DNA from: Spirochaetaceae bacterium
Lineage (GTDB): Bacteria > Spirochaetota > Leptospiria > Leptospirales > Leptonemataceae
DNA length: 64,000 nucleotides
Assembly: GCA_002730875.1 (NCBI GenBank)
Contig: PCBI01000003.1
Span: forward strand, 150,789-214,788
Direction of reading: 5' to 3'
Every line of letters begins with the position of its first letter. The first letter of the stretch is position 1. Of the stretch, positions 18,063-26,475 are shown piece after piece. The translations under genes and the position numbers were made by a program. The notes below the pieces were generated by a model. The model was not told the DNA's origin. It saw only the letters and a program-made list of their open reading frames with translations, and searched no databases.

Positions 18063-18187
18063 CGAAAACGAAATCGGAGGGGGCCACATCAAATGAATAG
18101 AGGAAGCTATGCCGTTTATTGGAACGATCTATTTACAATAAAAACGGGACTGTGGTTTGATTCGATGTTACGAGCGTTCCCTTCAGG

Positions 18188-18209
18188 CTCCGGGCCCGAG
18201 GGCCCGGAG
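18188..18209. terminator. GC-rich hairpin between convergent genes
   Basis: Perfect 10-bp stem CTCCGGGCCC/GGGCCCGGAG with GA at the tip, just beyond the ahpF stop and downstream of the DJ-1 gene. There is no T-run on either strand, so it may act as a transcript-end stabiliser or a bidirectional roadblock rather than a classical terminator. Confidence 0.5.
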
Positions 18210-18217
18210 TAGAACTG

Positions 18218-19927
18218 TCAGGCTGCCGCTCCGGCCTTTTCTTTGGCGGGCGCGGCATGTCGAATGAGGTAGTCGAAGGCGCTCAATGATGCCGTGGCGC
18301 CATGCCCCAGAGCTACCACGATTTGCTTGTAAGGCACGCTGGTCACATCGCCGCAGGCAAATACTCCGGGCACGTTGGTCTGACACTTTTCGTCCACCAG
18401 GATCTCGCCCATATGGTTGCGATCCAGGAAGCCTTCCACGAATCCGCTGTTGGGAAGCAGGCCAATCTGGACAAATATACCATCGACGTTTAGTTCTCTG
18501 GATTCGCCGGATTCCCGGTCGGTGTATCGCAGACCGGTTACGCCGTTCGAGTCCGCCATCACTTCCGTCGTCTGGGCCGATTTAATTACCGAAATGTTCT
18601 CCCGGTCAGCCATGCGATCCTGAAGAACGCTATCCGCTTTCAGCTCCGGGGCAAACTCAAGAACTGTAACGCTTTTTGTGATTCCGGCCAGATCCAGGGC
18701 GGCTTCCACTCCGGAATTCCCGCCGCCGATCACGGCTACATCTTTACCCTTGAAGAAAGGACCGTCGCAGTGAGGACAGAAGGCCACTCCCCGCCCCAGG
18801 TTTTCCATTTCGCCGGGTACTTTCATTTCTCTCCAACGCGCGCCAGTCGCCACAATCACCGTGCGAGACTGCACCTCCCGACCGGTGTTTAGCTTGAGCG
18901 ACTTATAGCTGCCCCGGTCTTGAATCGAATCCACACGCAGGTGTTCGCGCACAACCACTCCGTTGTGCTTCAGTTGCTCCGCCAGTGTTCCGGAAAGTTT
19001 GGGTCCGGTGGTGGCAGGGATGGCGATCAGGTTTTCAATATCCATGGTATCTTTTACCTGGCCGCCGAGCCTATCCGCAATGAGCGTCACGTTGAGCCCT
19101 TTTCGGGCGCTATAGATCGCCGCAGCCACGCCGCCGGGACCGCCGCCTATGATGGCCACGTCAAACATTTGGCCGGAGGTCGAACTCCCGGATTCGGATT
19201 GCTCCTTTCCGTCGGCTCCGGAGGCTACAAAAGTCTCAGGCCCTGTACCATTGCCCGCAGACTGACCGTTAACGGAGTCGACTTCTTGGCCGGTCTGATT
19301 GGCGGCGCGCTCCATCAGTCGGGATATGATCGTAGAGGCATCCACCTTTCCGGAGCTAAAGGGCTCGCCATTAAGAAATACCGCAGGCACGCCCTGCACG
19401 TTATATTTCTTCACGACTTCCGGGTAAAGGGCGCCATCCACCATGTCATGACTTATCGCTGCGCTTACCAGACTCAGTGAGTTCAAGGTTTGGACTACGT
19501 CGGGACAGTTGTGACAATCCAGCGAGACTATAGTTTCGAAATGCAGTTCGCCGGATAGCCCTGCCATCATATCGATTACGTCTTCATCCAATCGCACTGG
19601 AACGCCACCGGCCTGCAGGATGGCCAGAATCAAAGAGTTGAACTCATGCCCCCCCGGGATTCCGCGAAAGCGAATACCGGTGTCCTGACCTGCGGTATGC
19701 ACTGCGAATGTTAATCCATCGCTGTTACGACTATCGGAGCCGGAGCTTACCGCATCAGTTCCTGCTTCTATCATTGTTACTCGATCGGAGGCGGAAGCGA
19801 CATCCTGCAGCATGATCTTGAGCTCTTGACGTTTTTCGTTATCTCCGGGATGCAGAACCAGCTCCACATCCTTTTCCAGCCTTTCGAAGTACTGCTTCAA
19901 CTGCTCTATCAATTGCTTATCTAACAT
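18218..19927 (-). CDS. ahpF: Alkyl hydroperoxide reductase subunit F
   Basis: 569 residues from ATG 19927 (AAGGAG 6 nt upstream). AhpF is the NAD(P)H:disulfide reductase that recycles AhpC. Tandem thioredoxin-like N-terminal domains carry CHNC (Cys138/Cys141). The thioredoxin-reductase-like part has the FAD motif GGGPGG (261-266), redox CPHC (Cys384/Cys387), the nucleotide motif GGGNSG (401-406) and the C-terminal FACGDV signature. Family members are about 520 residues. The extra length is mostly a Ser/Gly/Asn-rich linker (about 209-253) between the two halves, which must let the N-terminal domain swing between partners. It lies downstream of ahpC on the same strand after a 266-nt gap, so it may have its own promoter (an AT-rich patch around 20090-20100) as well as read-through from ahpC. 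Confidence 0.95.
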   Translation of the reverse strand: MLDKQLIEQLKQYFERLEKDVELVLHPGDNEKRQELKIMLQDVASASDRVTMIEAGTDAVSSGSDSRNSDGLTFAVHTAGQDTGIRFRGIPGGHEFNSLILAILQAGGVPVRLDEDVIDMMAGLSGELHFETIVSLDCHNCPDVVQTLNSLSLVSAAISHDMVDGALYPEVVKKYNVQGVPAVFLNGEPFSSGKVDASTIISRLMERAANQTGQEVDSVNGQSAGNGTGPETFVASGADGKEQSESGSSTSGQMFDVAIIGGGPGGVAAAIYSARKGLNVTLIADRLGGQVKDTMDIENLIAIPATTGPKLSGTLAEQLKHNGVVVREHLRVDSIQDRGSYKSLKLNTGREVQSRTVIVATGARWREMKVPGEMENLGRGVAFCPHCDGPFFKGKDVAVIGGGNSGVEAALDLAGITKSVTVLEFAPELKADSVLQDRMADRENISVIKSAQTTEVMADSNGVTGLRYTDRESGESRELNVDGIFVQIGLLPNSGFVEGFLDRNHMGEILVDEKCQTNVPGVFACGDVTSVPYKQIVVALGHGATASLSAFDYLIRHAAPAKEKAGAAA

Positions 19928-20193
19928 TTCATTCTCCTTGTCCGGTCCGGACTCCACTCGGTCTTTGTGCGCCATCGGTCCGGCGTATTTTCTGCCGCTA
20001 CATGGCGCCCTGTGGTACTCTTCGGTATCGTTTTATTCTAGCTGCCTTTGCCGGGAATGTCTGAAACCGGCGTTTTTCTCTTCTGTATTCTATATATGAG
20101 TGCTTGCCCGGGATTAGCCGCCCGGGCGACGGCATCCGGAGGGACGCTTGCGGATTCGCTCCGCCTGCGTTCCACCCCGTGTCTCTAACTCTC

Positions 20194-20757
20194 TTAGATT
20201 TTACCTACCAGATCCAGACCTGGCTTCAGGGTCGCTTTACCGGGCTGCCAGCTTGCGGGGCAAACCTCTCCGTCGTTGGCTGCTACATACTGAGCCGCTT
20301 TTACTTTGCGGACCAGTTCGTCCGCCGAACGACCGATTCCGTCGCTATGAACTTCGTAGGCTCGGATGATTCCTTCCGGATCCACAACGAATGTTCCGCG
20401 GAAGGCCAGTCCCACTTCTTCGTCCATTACATCAAAACCGCGAGTGAGTTCGCCTTTGGGATCGCCCAACATGGGGAACTGAATCTTTTTGATGGTATCG
20501 GAAGCTTCATGCCATGCTTTGTGCACGAAGTGAGTATCTGTGGACACTGAGTACACTTCTACTCCAGCGTTCTTCAGATCTTCGTAGTGATCTGCCACGT
20601 CGCCGAGCTCGGTGGGACATACGAAGGTAAAGTCAGCCGGATAGAACATAAACACGGCCCATTTGCCCTTTACGTCCTCGGATGAGATGGTTTTGAACTC
20701 TCCCTGGTGGAAAGCTTCCATTTTGAAATGTGGTATAGCTTGATTAATTTTTGCCAT
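20194..20757 (-). CDS. ahpC: Alkyl hydroperoxide reductase subunit C (2-Cys peroxiredoxin)
   Basis: 187 residues, the normal length. It reduces H2O2, organic peroxides and peroxynitrite. The peroxidatic site is FTFVCPTE (Cys47) and the resolving site EVCPASW (Cys166); both are intact. The FRGTFVVDPEG segment is also typical. ATG 20757 has an excellent AGGAGG 7 nt upstream. The promoter lies at 20781-20808 with an OxyR-like site immediately upstream, and the oxyR-type gene is about 0.8 kb away. ahpF follows downstream. The cytoplasmic AhpC-AhpF pair should handle endogenous peroxide. Confidence 0.97.
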   Translation of the reverse strand: MAKINQAIPHFKMEAFHQGEFKTISSEDVKGKWAVFMFYPADFTFVCPTELGDVADHYEDLKNAGVEVYSVSTDTHFVHKAWHEASDTIKKIQFPMLGDPKGELTRGFDVMDEEVGLAFRGTFVVDPEGIIRAYEVHSDGIGRSADELVRKVKAAQYVAANDGEVCPASWQPGKATLKPGLDLVGKI

Positions 20758-20780
20758 TTGGCTACCTCCTAACTGTGATC

Positions 20781-20845
20781 AGTATAACCCATGGAGGCGT
20801 ATTTACAAAATATATTGTATCTATACCGGTATAGGATTTATCTAT
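20781..20845 (-). promoter_or_regulatory. ahpC promoter with OxyR-like tetrameric operator
   Basis: Read leftward, TTGTAA (20808-20803) and TATACT (20786-20781) form a promoter with a 16-nt spacer. Directly upstream, read on the plus strand from 20810, is ATAT-N7-CTAT-N6-ATAG-N7-CTAT (20810-20845). The OxyR consensus is ATAG-N7-CTAT repeated with 7-nt spacing; here one element has a single mismatch and one gap is 6 nt. The central part is also a perfect palindrome, CTATACCGGTATAG (20821-20834). Placement against the -35 fits an OxyR-activated promoter. Confidence 0.7.
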
Positions 20846-20897
20846 ACCGGATATCAAAAGCTGAAATGGAGAAGCAGGCAGTATGTGGAAAACCCAC

Positions 20898-21518
20898 TCA
20901 ATCCGGGGGTTCGCCACTGTCCCCGGAGTAGGAGTCGCAATAGGCCAGCAGAGGAAGTATGTACGGACCACAGAAGTTTATGAGACCGATTTGAATGGCA
21001 CTGTCTGAGAAGTTTGCCAGTCCCAGCTGAACCCCGGCCCCCCGATTAATGGGGGCCACATTTAGATAAGAAAATCCCTGATTCATAAAAAGAGCGATCT
21101 GGGTGCCGGAAGCGGCACTTTCGTTATACAGGCCCAGGTTCAGACCGGCCATGAGAGCCTGATTCACTACCCCGATGTTGAGAACGGACAATGCGGAAAG
21201 ATTTCTACCACCCAGGCTGAGGATAGAACCATAGCTTTCATTCTGTGCGCCCACATTTATGAGGCCGAAGTCGTTGCGCCCGTGCAGAAGGTTCAACTGC
21301 AGGATCCTGTTTCTCTCTCCGTCCACCTGGGGCGGCAACGAAAGCTCGCTGTCCGGCAACACGGCCACAGCTACACATCCTGTTTGAAACAGTAATATCA
21401 GAACAGCAATGGTCCACAGGGAACCTGCACTCTTCCCGAAAGGAAGAAAACCAGCTTTCCCGGTTGACCCGGATACTCCAGGGGATTCTCGAAAATGGGG
21501 CTTACAAAGACGAAGCAT
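20898..21518 (-). CDS. Lipoprotein with Leptospira-type surface repeats
   Basis: Up to 206 residues. A hydrophobic segment ends in a relaxed lipobox (LLFQTGC); the ATG at 21518 has no clear Shine-Dalgarno, so a shorter form is possible. After the cysteine come about seven short degenerate repeats of roughly 20-25 residues with the pattern hydrophobic-G-L/I-hydrophobic-N: FGLINVGAQNES, LSVLNIGVVNQA, AGLNLGLYNES, TQIALFMNQG, VQLGLANFSDSA, IQIGLINFCG. This matches the repeat style of Leptospira LA_2272-type surface-repeat proteins as I remember them. The repeats probably make a beta-solenoid or surface-exposed sheet. It lies between ahpC and oxyR on the same strand; a functional tie to peroxide defence is not evident. 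Confidence 0.65.
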   Translation of the reverse strand: MLRLCKPHFRESPGVSGSTGKAGFLPFGKSAGSLWTIAVLILLFQTGCVAVAVLPDSELSLPPQVDGERNRILQLNLLHGRNDFGLINVGAQNESYGSILSLGGRNLSALSVLNIGVVNQALMAGLNLGLYNESAASGTQIALFMNQGFSYLNVAPINRGAGVQLGLANFSDSAIQIGLINFCGPYILPLLAYCDSYSGDSGEPPD

Positions 21519-21565
21519 AGAACCAGAGATAGGTCAAGTTAGTAGGGTCCAGCAAAAAGCCCTAC

Positions 21566-22483
21566 CTACCCCAGCACGTCTTCGGCGCCAATGAGCTTCC
21601 GGTTTTTCTGCTGGTGCAGATCTTCCGGAATATTGGCGAGTATGGTATCCTTTAAAGCTTTGAGCATGCGACTCTTGTAAAACGAACGTCCATGGATCAT
21701 CCCGATTTCGCGCACAGGCTCCGGGTTCTTGAACCTTACCACCCTTTCCGATTTGAGATTGGCCGAAAGCAAAGGTAGTAGCGTCGCGCCCATACCCTGA
21801 TCTACCATCTTCTTGATTGTATCCAGGCTACCGCACTCGATTTTTCCTGCATTCCCCTGTCCGCACAACTTTAGAGATTGGTGACGAAAGCAGTGCTCTT
21901 CGCCCAGAAGCAACATGTCGGTACCCTGCAAATCGTCCAGAGAAAGCCGCCCGGTAGGAACCTTCGCATCCGGGGGAAAGTAGACTACAAAGGGCTCGTA
22001 GTACAGTGGAATCTCTTCTATCATTCGTTCATTCAAAGGAGTGGCCAGAATACCAATGTCCAGTTGCTCGTTTTGCACCTTACGAAGTATCTCGCTGGTA
22101 GGAAGTTCATGAATGTAGAACTCGGCTTCCGGATACTTCTGTTTTAGCTTCCTGAATATCTTTGGAAGCAAGTAGGAGGAGACAGTCGGAATAATGCCGA
22201 GTCGGATACGCCCTCGCAATTCCTCGGAGTTATCCTGAAATTCCTCGAGCAGCGCATCCGCTTCGTCCAGGATTCGGCGGGCGTACGCTTCTACCTTCTT
22301 TCCGGGCTCGGTAAGTGCAATGGGACTTCTCTTCCGGTCAAAAATCTCTACTCCGAGTTCTTGTTCCAGCTTCTGAATCTGGATACTCAATGTGGGCTGC
22401 GCTACCAGGCTATGCTCCGCCGCCTTTCCGAAACTTCCATGCCGGGCCAGGGACAATACATAGCGCAGTTGTGTCAGGGTCAT
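21566..22483 (-). CDS. oxyR: OxyR-type peroxide-responsive LysR regulator
   Basis: 305 residues, full length for LysR proteins. The N-terminal HTH is standard (MTLTQLRYVLSLARHGSFGKAA, then LSIQIQKLEQELGVEIFDR). The effector domain has the diagnostic OxyR redox pair in GEEHCFRHQSLKLC: Cys198 and Cys207, nine positions apart as in E. coli Cys199/Cys208, with the neighbouring His/Arg/Gln also matching. Oxidation of this pair by H2O2 switches OxyR into an activator. The matching ATAG/CTAT array in front of ahpC supports the call. Leptospira species are better known for PerR, so a genuine OxyR would be a useful marker of lineage. No strong Shine-Dalgarno is visible at ATG 22483. Confidence 0.9.
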   Translation of the reverse strand: MTLTQLRYVLSLARHGSFGKAAEHSLVAQPTLSIQIQKLEQELGVEIFDRKRSPIALTEPGKKVEAYARRILDEADALLEEFQDNSEELRGRIRLGIIPTVSSYLLPKIFRKLKQKYPEAEFYIHELPTSEILRKVQNEQLDIGILATPLNERMIEEIPLYYEPFVVYFPPDAKVPTGRLSLDDLQGTDMLLLGEEHCFRHQSLKLCGQGNAGKIECGSLDTIKKMVDQGMGATLLPLLSANLKSERVVRFKNPEPVREIGMIHGRSFYKSRMLKALKDTILANIPEDLHQQKNRKLIGAEDVLG

Positions 22484-22721
22484 AGATCAGTTAAACTCTG
22501 TATGGGCTACAGCGCCAGATTTTTCCCTGGGTTGCGCTCTCACGGTCCAACCGATTCGCGAGGTGAATTGGCAAGGAATGCACCTCCCGAGCGCTGAAGG
22601 AAGACCAGGCCGGGAAATTCCGGGAGATTCCATGAATACTCGGGCAGGGCCCAAAAAAGCCTGGAACCTGATTCTGCCGGGGGCTGTCTAAGCGATTGAC
22701 AGTTCGGCCTTCCGCGAAGAA

Positions 22722-23684
22722 ATGCTGGTAATGGCCATGGGGATGCACTTGCAGGTTTTTGGAAGAATACGTAAACAGTCCGCAAAGGTACTGATATCGG
22801 GAACCCTGTTTCTGGCAGGGGCCCCTTCCCTGGCCGCCGAAAGCCTACCGGACCACGTTAGCTACAGGTCCCTCTGCTGCTTTCTGGAAGAGCTCAAGTC
22901 CGACGGAGTCAAGTTCACCTTCGAAACCGGCCAAATCGAACAATTGGATGAATCCGCGATCAGGTACTGGGAAGGCAAAGAAATCCTCTTCATGCGTCCC
23001 AACAATCCGTTTCGACTCTTCTCGGAAAAGATTAAATCCGCCCAGGAATGGCTGGAGCAACCATATCGGCGAAACCAGACTACGGTGGAATTCCAGCGAC
23101 TAACCGTAGGCCAATCCCGTTTTCTAATCACTCTCTATAGCACAAGTCCCGTTACTCGAACATCCGCTATATGGAGCGAAGACGCTGATTTTCGCTTTAG
23201 CGTGCACGGAGATCTTCTAGCGGTGGACCCTCCCCGGTGGAACCGAAAGAGCCATCGTCTCTATTTCTGGAATCCTACCGGATCAGATCTGGCCATTGTA
23301 GACTACTTCGAAAAGGAAAAGCGCTTCGAACCCGTTCTGGCGGTCTTCGGCTCGGAAGGAACGTTTAACGCCGGCCAGGAAGAAAAACTGAAACTCCCCA
23401 TGATGCGAAGAGAGCATGTTCTGGAAAGAAGAATGCAACTCTTCGATCATTTCAGTCAGTACAAAAAGAAGACCATCTTCCTTCCTGCCGGCCAGAAGGT
23501 ATGGCACCTGGCTACGGTGGAGCAGATGCAATTGATCGCCTATCGCACAGACAATCCGTTAACCGGAAACCCTGTCGAAGAAAACAGCGCCGATTCGATT
23601 CAAGCAATTCCTGAGAATCAGCCCGAGCATTTTTTTCGGGGGATGATTTACACGACCGCGTGGATTGCGGAGGAATTGCCATAA
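22722..23684 (+). CDS. Exported protein of unknown function
   Basis: Up to 320 residues. Several ATG codons (22722, 22734, 22740, 22746) lie in phase before a signal peptide (VLISGTLFLAGAPSLA, probable cleavage before AES), and no Shine-Dalgarno decides between them. The mature protein has a Cys-Cys pair early (YRSLCCFLEELKSDG), a long charged middle and an aromatic-rich beta segment (HRLYFWNPTGSDLAIVDYF). It looks like a soluble periplasmic protein with no obvious catalytic motif. No family was recognised. It diverges from oxyR across a 238-nt gap, so it could share regulation, but no OxyR-like site was noticed there. It converges on the LpxC-like gene. Confidence 0.7.
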   Translation: MLVMAMGMHLQVFGRIRKQSAKVLISGTLFLAGAPSLAAESLPDHVSYRSLCCFLEELKSDGVKFTFETGQIEQLDESAIRYWEGKEILFMRPNNPFRLFSEKIKSAQEWLEQPYRRNQTTVEFQRLTVGQSRFLITLYSTSPVTRTSAIWSEDADFRFSVHGDLLAVDPPRWNRKSHRLYFWNPTGSDLAIVDYFEKEKRFEPVLAVFGSEGTFNAGQEEKLKLPMMRREHVLERRMQLFDHFSQYKKKTIFLPAGQKVWHLATVEQMQLIAYRTDNPLTGNPVEENSADSIQAIPENQPEHFFRGMIYTTAWIAEELP

Positions 23685-23776
23685 AGGCAATAACTGCCGG
23701 GAGCGGAAGGTTCAGTATCTGAACAGACTGGACAGCGCCGGAGAACGGCCAGGCGCTTGCCGTCCCTCGTAAGTCT

Positions 23777-24778
23777 TTAGTCAAGCCAGCGAAACCCCGC
23801 CGATTTCTGGAATTCCTGGCTCACCAGATATTTGGCGGCTTGAATCTGCTGTTCATGACCAAACCTCAAAGTTGTGAGCCGGCCCCGGAAACGACCTCCG
23901 AGTTCAGATTCCAGAATTTTCAGAAAAGCCATAACGTCGATCAGCTCATGAAAGATGAATTCGTAGTTATGATCGTTCCAATCGAATACTTCTCGAGGGT
24001 TCCGCAGACCGTTTACATCCGCAAATAGGACGTTGGATTCGCTTACCGGAAATGGCAGAGCCCCGGCCCGGGACTTCGCAATTATTTCATCCGTTTCCTG
24101 GACAGAGCGGAAGGAAGGAGTTCGCGCACGGGCCAGAAAAAAGAAGAACTGAGGCGTAATCTCTACCACAACTCGCTGCCTGCCCAGCACACCGGGATAG
24201 TCTATCTCATGATCCATCCACAGGCTTTTCTGTTCCGGCTCCAGAATGCAATACCCGGCGTCAAACCGGAGCGCAACGGTCTTCGAAACCGTAAAATGAC
24301 TGGCCCTTCTTCGCGTTTTGCGAACATGGTGATACAGCGCATCCAGAAAAGGTCCATTGCATTCGTCAAAGGTAGGAAAGCTGCTCGTATTAATACCTAT
24401 GTCTACATCAAGGTTCAGGGCCAACATAAGCGCTATGGGATGCTCAATGATCTTGATGGGCCCGAGCTGAATATTGTTGGCTCCATGGACCAGGTTACGC
24501 GCCCGAAGGGCCCGTCCTCGGCTCTTACCGTCTTCCAGATAGAACATGGGACGGCTACCCTTCTGGGGATAGAATGTGATTCGGCTGGGCTGGTTCTCAA
24601 ACGTGGATGTACCTTCTATAAGAAGCGGTTTTCGCACGGTCCAGATATGGTCTGGATTCCAGTCCACCGGAGCTCGAAAGTGCTCCGGCACCGGAATCAC
24701 TTCGCTCCGGCCACGGGTAAGCTCCCTGATCTCGCTTTTTCGCTCCGTTACCTGCATGGAATTGCGGACATGGTGCAT
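23777..24778 (-). CDS. Divergent LpxC-like UDP-3-O-acyl-GlcNAc deacetylase
   Basis: 333 residues, slightly longer than LpxC (about 305), with an extra N-terminal stretch. LpxC is the zinc deacetylase committing step of lipid A synthesis. The general-base Glu and first zinc His occur in IKIIEHPIALMLAL (Glu112-His113, compare TVEHLLAAL). The HxxxD zinc pair occurs in IFHELIDVMAFLKIL (His277, Asp281, compare RHKILDAIGDL), and FGHEQQ (His308) matches the SGH motif. The segment HEIDYPGVLGRQRVVVEI matches FEIDFPHPAIGSQRF. The N-terminal GVGLHSG motif has decayed to EGTSTFENQ. All catalytic residues are kept but the backbone is far from standard LpxC, so it may be a paralogue acting on a modified substrate. 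Start ambiguous (Met1 or Met8). Confidence 0.75.
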   Translation of the reverse strand: MHHVRNSMQVTERKSEIRELTRGRSEVIPVPEHFRAPVDWNPDHIWTVRKPLLIEGTSTFENQPSRITFYPQKGSRPMFYLEDGKSRGRALRARNLVHGANNIQLGPIKIIEHPIALMLALNLDVDIGINTSSFPTFDECNGPFLDALYHHVRKTRRRASHFTVSKTVALRFDAGYCILEPEQKSLWMDHEIDYPGVLGRQRVVVEITPQFFFFLARARTPSFRSVQETDEIIAKSRAGALPFPVSESNVLFADVNGLRNPREVFDWNDHNYEFIFHELIDVMAFLKILESELGGRFRGRLTTLRFGHEQQIQAAKYLVSQEFQKSAGFRWLD

Positions 24779-24918
24779 CGCCCGCAGGTTTTGTCAGTGC
24801 TTTTCTTGAGTCGTTCATGACTCCGGAGGCGTCTTTTCCCGAACCAGGAAATCGAAAAACGAACGCTTCCCTCCATGTTTGTGCTTGGCCTGTGAAACCC
24901 TTTCTGGATTTTTTTACC

Positions 24919-25503
24919 ATGCTTCGAAAAGTAATTCTACTCAATCTGGTTCTTCTCCTGTCGCTTTCTTTGCACTGCACAGAAGAGAAAGAAACCACCA
25001 TCACTCTGTACGGCGGCGCTCCTTCCGGACTCATTATTCGTAGCGAACCGTCCACTTCGGGCGAAAAGCTGGGGCTAATCAAGTATGGAGACCCGGTAAC
25101 TGTCCTGGAACAAAAGGAAGAGATCCTCACAATCCAGGACAAAAAGGGAAAGTGGACGCGCATTGGCTACGGAAATGTTCAGGGCTGGGTATTTGGCGGT
25201 TTCCTGCTGGCCAATCCGCCGGCCCAGGAAGCGAAGAAAGACGAAAAAGATCAGGGCAATCATCCCACAGTTACCTCGTTGCAGGCCGGCGACGTAGGAT
25301 GTTACGTAGACTTGAAATACCCGGACGGCAAAACCGAAACCTGGTATGCGAACTTCGATGTCTGCGATGAGCCTGTGCTGAATAAGAAAGTTAAATTCAC
25401 CAGAGGCAAAGGCAATGTTCTGGCCGATTCCTGCGAAGGCGATCCGGAATGCCAGGACACCAAAGAAGTCGACATGATTGAGACTATCACTGCCGTTAAA
25501 TGA
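24919..25503 (+). CDS. Putative lipoprotein with bacterial SH3 domain
   Basis: 194 residues from ATG 24919. The signal peptide (MLRKVILLNLVLLLSLSLHC) ends in Leu-His-Cys, an unorthodox lipobox of the relaxed kind accepted in spirochaetes. An SH3b domain follows (about residues 28-95): GLIIRSEPSTSGEKLGLIKYGDPVTVLEQ, then KWTRIGYGNVQGWVFGGFL, the classic ending. A Glu/Lys/Asp linker leads to a small C-terminal domain with four cysteines (GCYVDLKYP, FDVCDEP, DSCEGDPECQ). SH3b domains usually bind peptidoglycan or cell-wall peptides, so a periplasmic wall-binding role is likely. It converges on the ppk2 gene with a large hairpin between them. Confidence 0.75.
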   Translation: MLRKVILLNLVLLLSLSLHCTEEKETTITLYGGAPSGLIIRSEPSTSGEKLGLIKYGDPVTVLEQKEEILTIQDKKGKWTRIGYGNVQGWVFGGFLLANPPAQEAKKDEKDQGNHPTVTSLQAGDVGCYVDLKYPDGKTETWYANFDVCDEPVLNKKVKFTRGKGNVLADSCEGDPECQDTKEVDMIETITAVK

Positions 25504-25556
25504 TTTCCCGAGCAGAGAAAGCCTCTTCCGCTCAAGAATTGAATGATTGAAACTAC

Positions 25557-25591
25557 GGACTCGGCAGGGCGCCGGAAAAGCGGCCGAGTCC
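25557..25591. terminator. Hairpin between SH3 lipoprotein gene and ppk2
   Basis: Perfect 9-bp stem GGACTCGGC/GCCGAGTCC with a 17-nt loop that itself contains GGCGCCGG. It lies between convergent genes. No U-tract follows on either strand, so intrinsic termination is unproven. Confidence 0.45.
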
Positions 25592-25645
25592 ACTGATTCC
25601 AATCGCCCCGATGTATCCCGGCTCGGATCCGCGGATCAAAAAGTA

Positions 25646-26395
25646 TCAAAGTTTATCAAAGAGAGACTGAACCGTTCTGAGCACCTTGATCCGGGCAAAC
25701 CTCTTATCGTTTGCCTCAATCAGGTGCCAGGGCGCATAGTCGGTATCGGTAAACCCCAGCATGTCGGAAACCGCTTGCTCATACTGGGGCCACTTGTCTC
25801 GATTTCGCACGTCTTCCTGGGTGAACTTCCATTGTTTCAGAGGACTGAGGGCCCGGGCTTCGAATCGATTCGCCTGCTCCTTCTGATCAATCTGTAGCCA
25901 GAATTTAGCAATGTGAGTCCCCGCCCGATGCAGGCTTAATTCCATTGAGTTGATTTCGTCATAAGCCCGGCTCCACTCCTCTTCGGTAGCAAAGCCCTCC
26001 ACGCGCTCAACCAGTACCCTTCCGTACCAGCTTCGGTCAAAGATGGCCAGCCGGCCGGGAGGGGGCATCTGGCGCCAGAACCTCCATAAATAGTGCCGTT
26101 TCTTTTCGAAAGGCTCCGGGGCGGCCACAGGAATGACTCGATACAAGACCGGAGGCATGGGCGAAGTGAGCCTTCGAATGGCGCCGCCTTTACCGGCCGC
26201 ATCCTTACCCTCAAAGACCAGCACTACAGAAGCCTTTTTGCGGTACATTTTTAATGCGGACTTCATCAAGGACTTCTGGAGTTGTTTCAGTTCCTTTTTG
26301 TATCGCTCGGCTGTCATGGTACGCGAAAGGTCCAGGTTCTTTAACTCATGCTGTGCTCCGTGCACTCGGTTTGGGTGGGAAGTCATACTATCCAT
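25646..26395 (-). CDS. ppk2: Polyphosphate kinase 2 (catalytic PPK2 domain)
   Basis: 249 residues; AGGAG lies 5 nt before ATG 26395. PPK2 enzymes transfer phosphate between polyphosphate and nucleotides. Walker A is intact in FEGKDAAGKGG (residues 61-71, Lys69), the lid region follows around EKKRHYLWRFWRQMP, and Walker B is in LAIFDRSWYGRVLVERVEGF (Asp120-Arg121). The C-terminal WKFTQEDVRNRDKW and SPWHLI-like (APWHLIEANDK) signatures are also typical. The gene follows, 80 nt downstream on the same strand, a second PPK2-fold gene that lacks Walker A. The pair mirrors the two fused domains of class II PPK2/polyphosphate:AMP phosphotransferases, where the second domain is the active one. Confidence 0.92.
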   Translation of the reverse strand: MDSMTSHPNRVHGAQHELKNLDLSRTMTAERYKKELKQLQKSLMKSALKMYRKKASVVLVFEGKDAAGKGGAIRRLTSPMPPVLYRVIPVAAPEPFEKKRHYLWRFWRQMPPPGRLAIFDRSWYGRVLVERVEGFATEEEWSRAYDEINSMELSLHRAGTHIAKFWLQIDQKEQANRFEARALSPLKQWKFTQEDVRNRDKWPQYEQAVSDMLGFTDTDYAPWHLIEANDKRFARIKVLRTVQSLFDKL

Positions 26396-26475
26396 TCTAG
26401 CTCCTATTAAACCAGGACAACATCAGCGCAGCGTTGCGGGATCTCACCGACTATTGACCGACCATTGGGCGCCAT

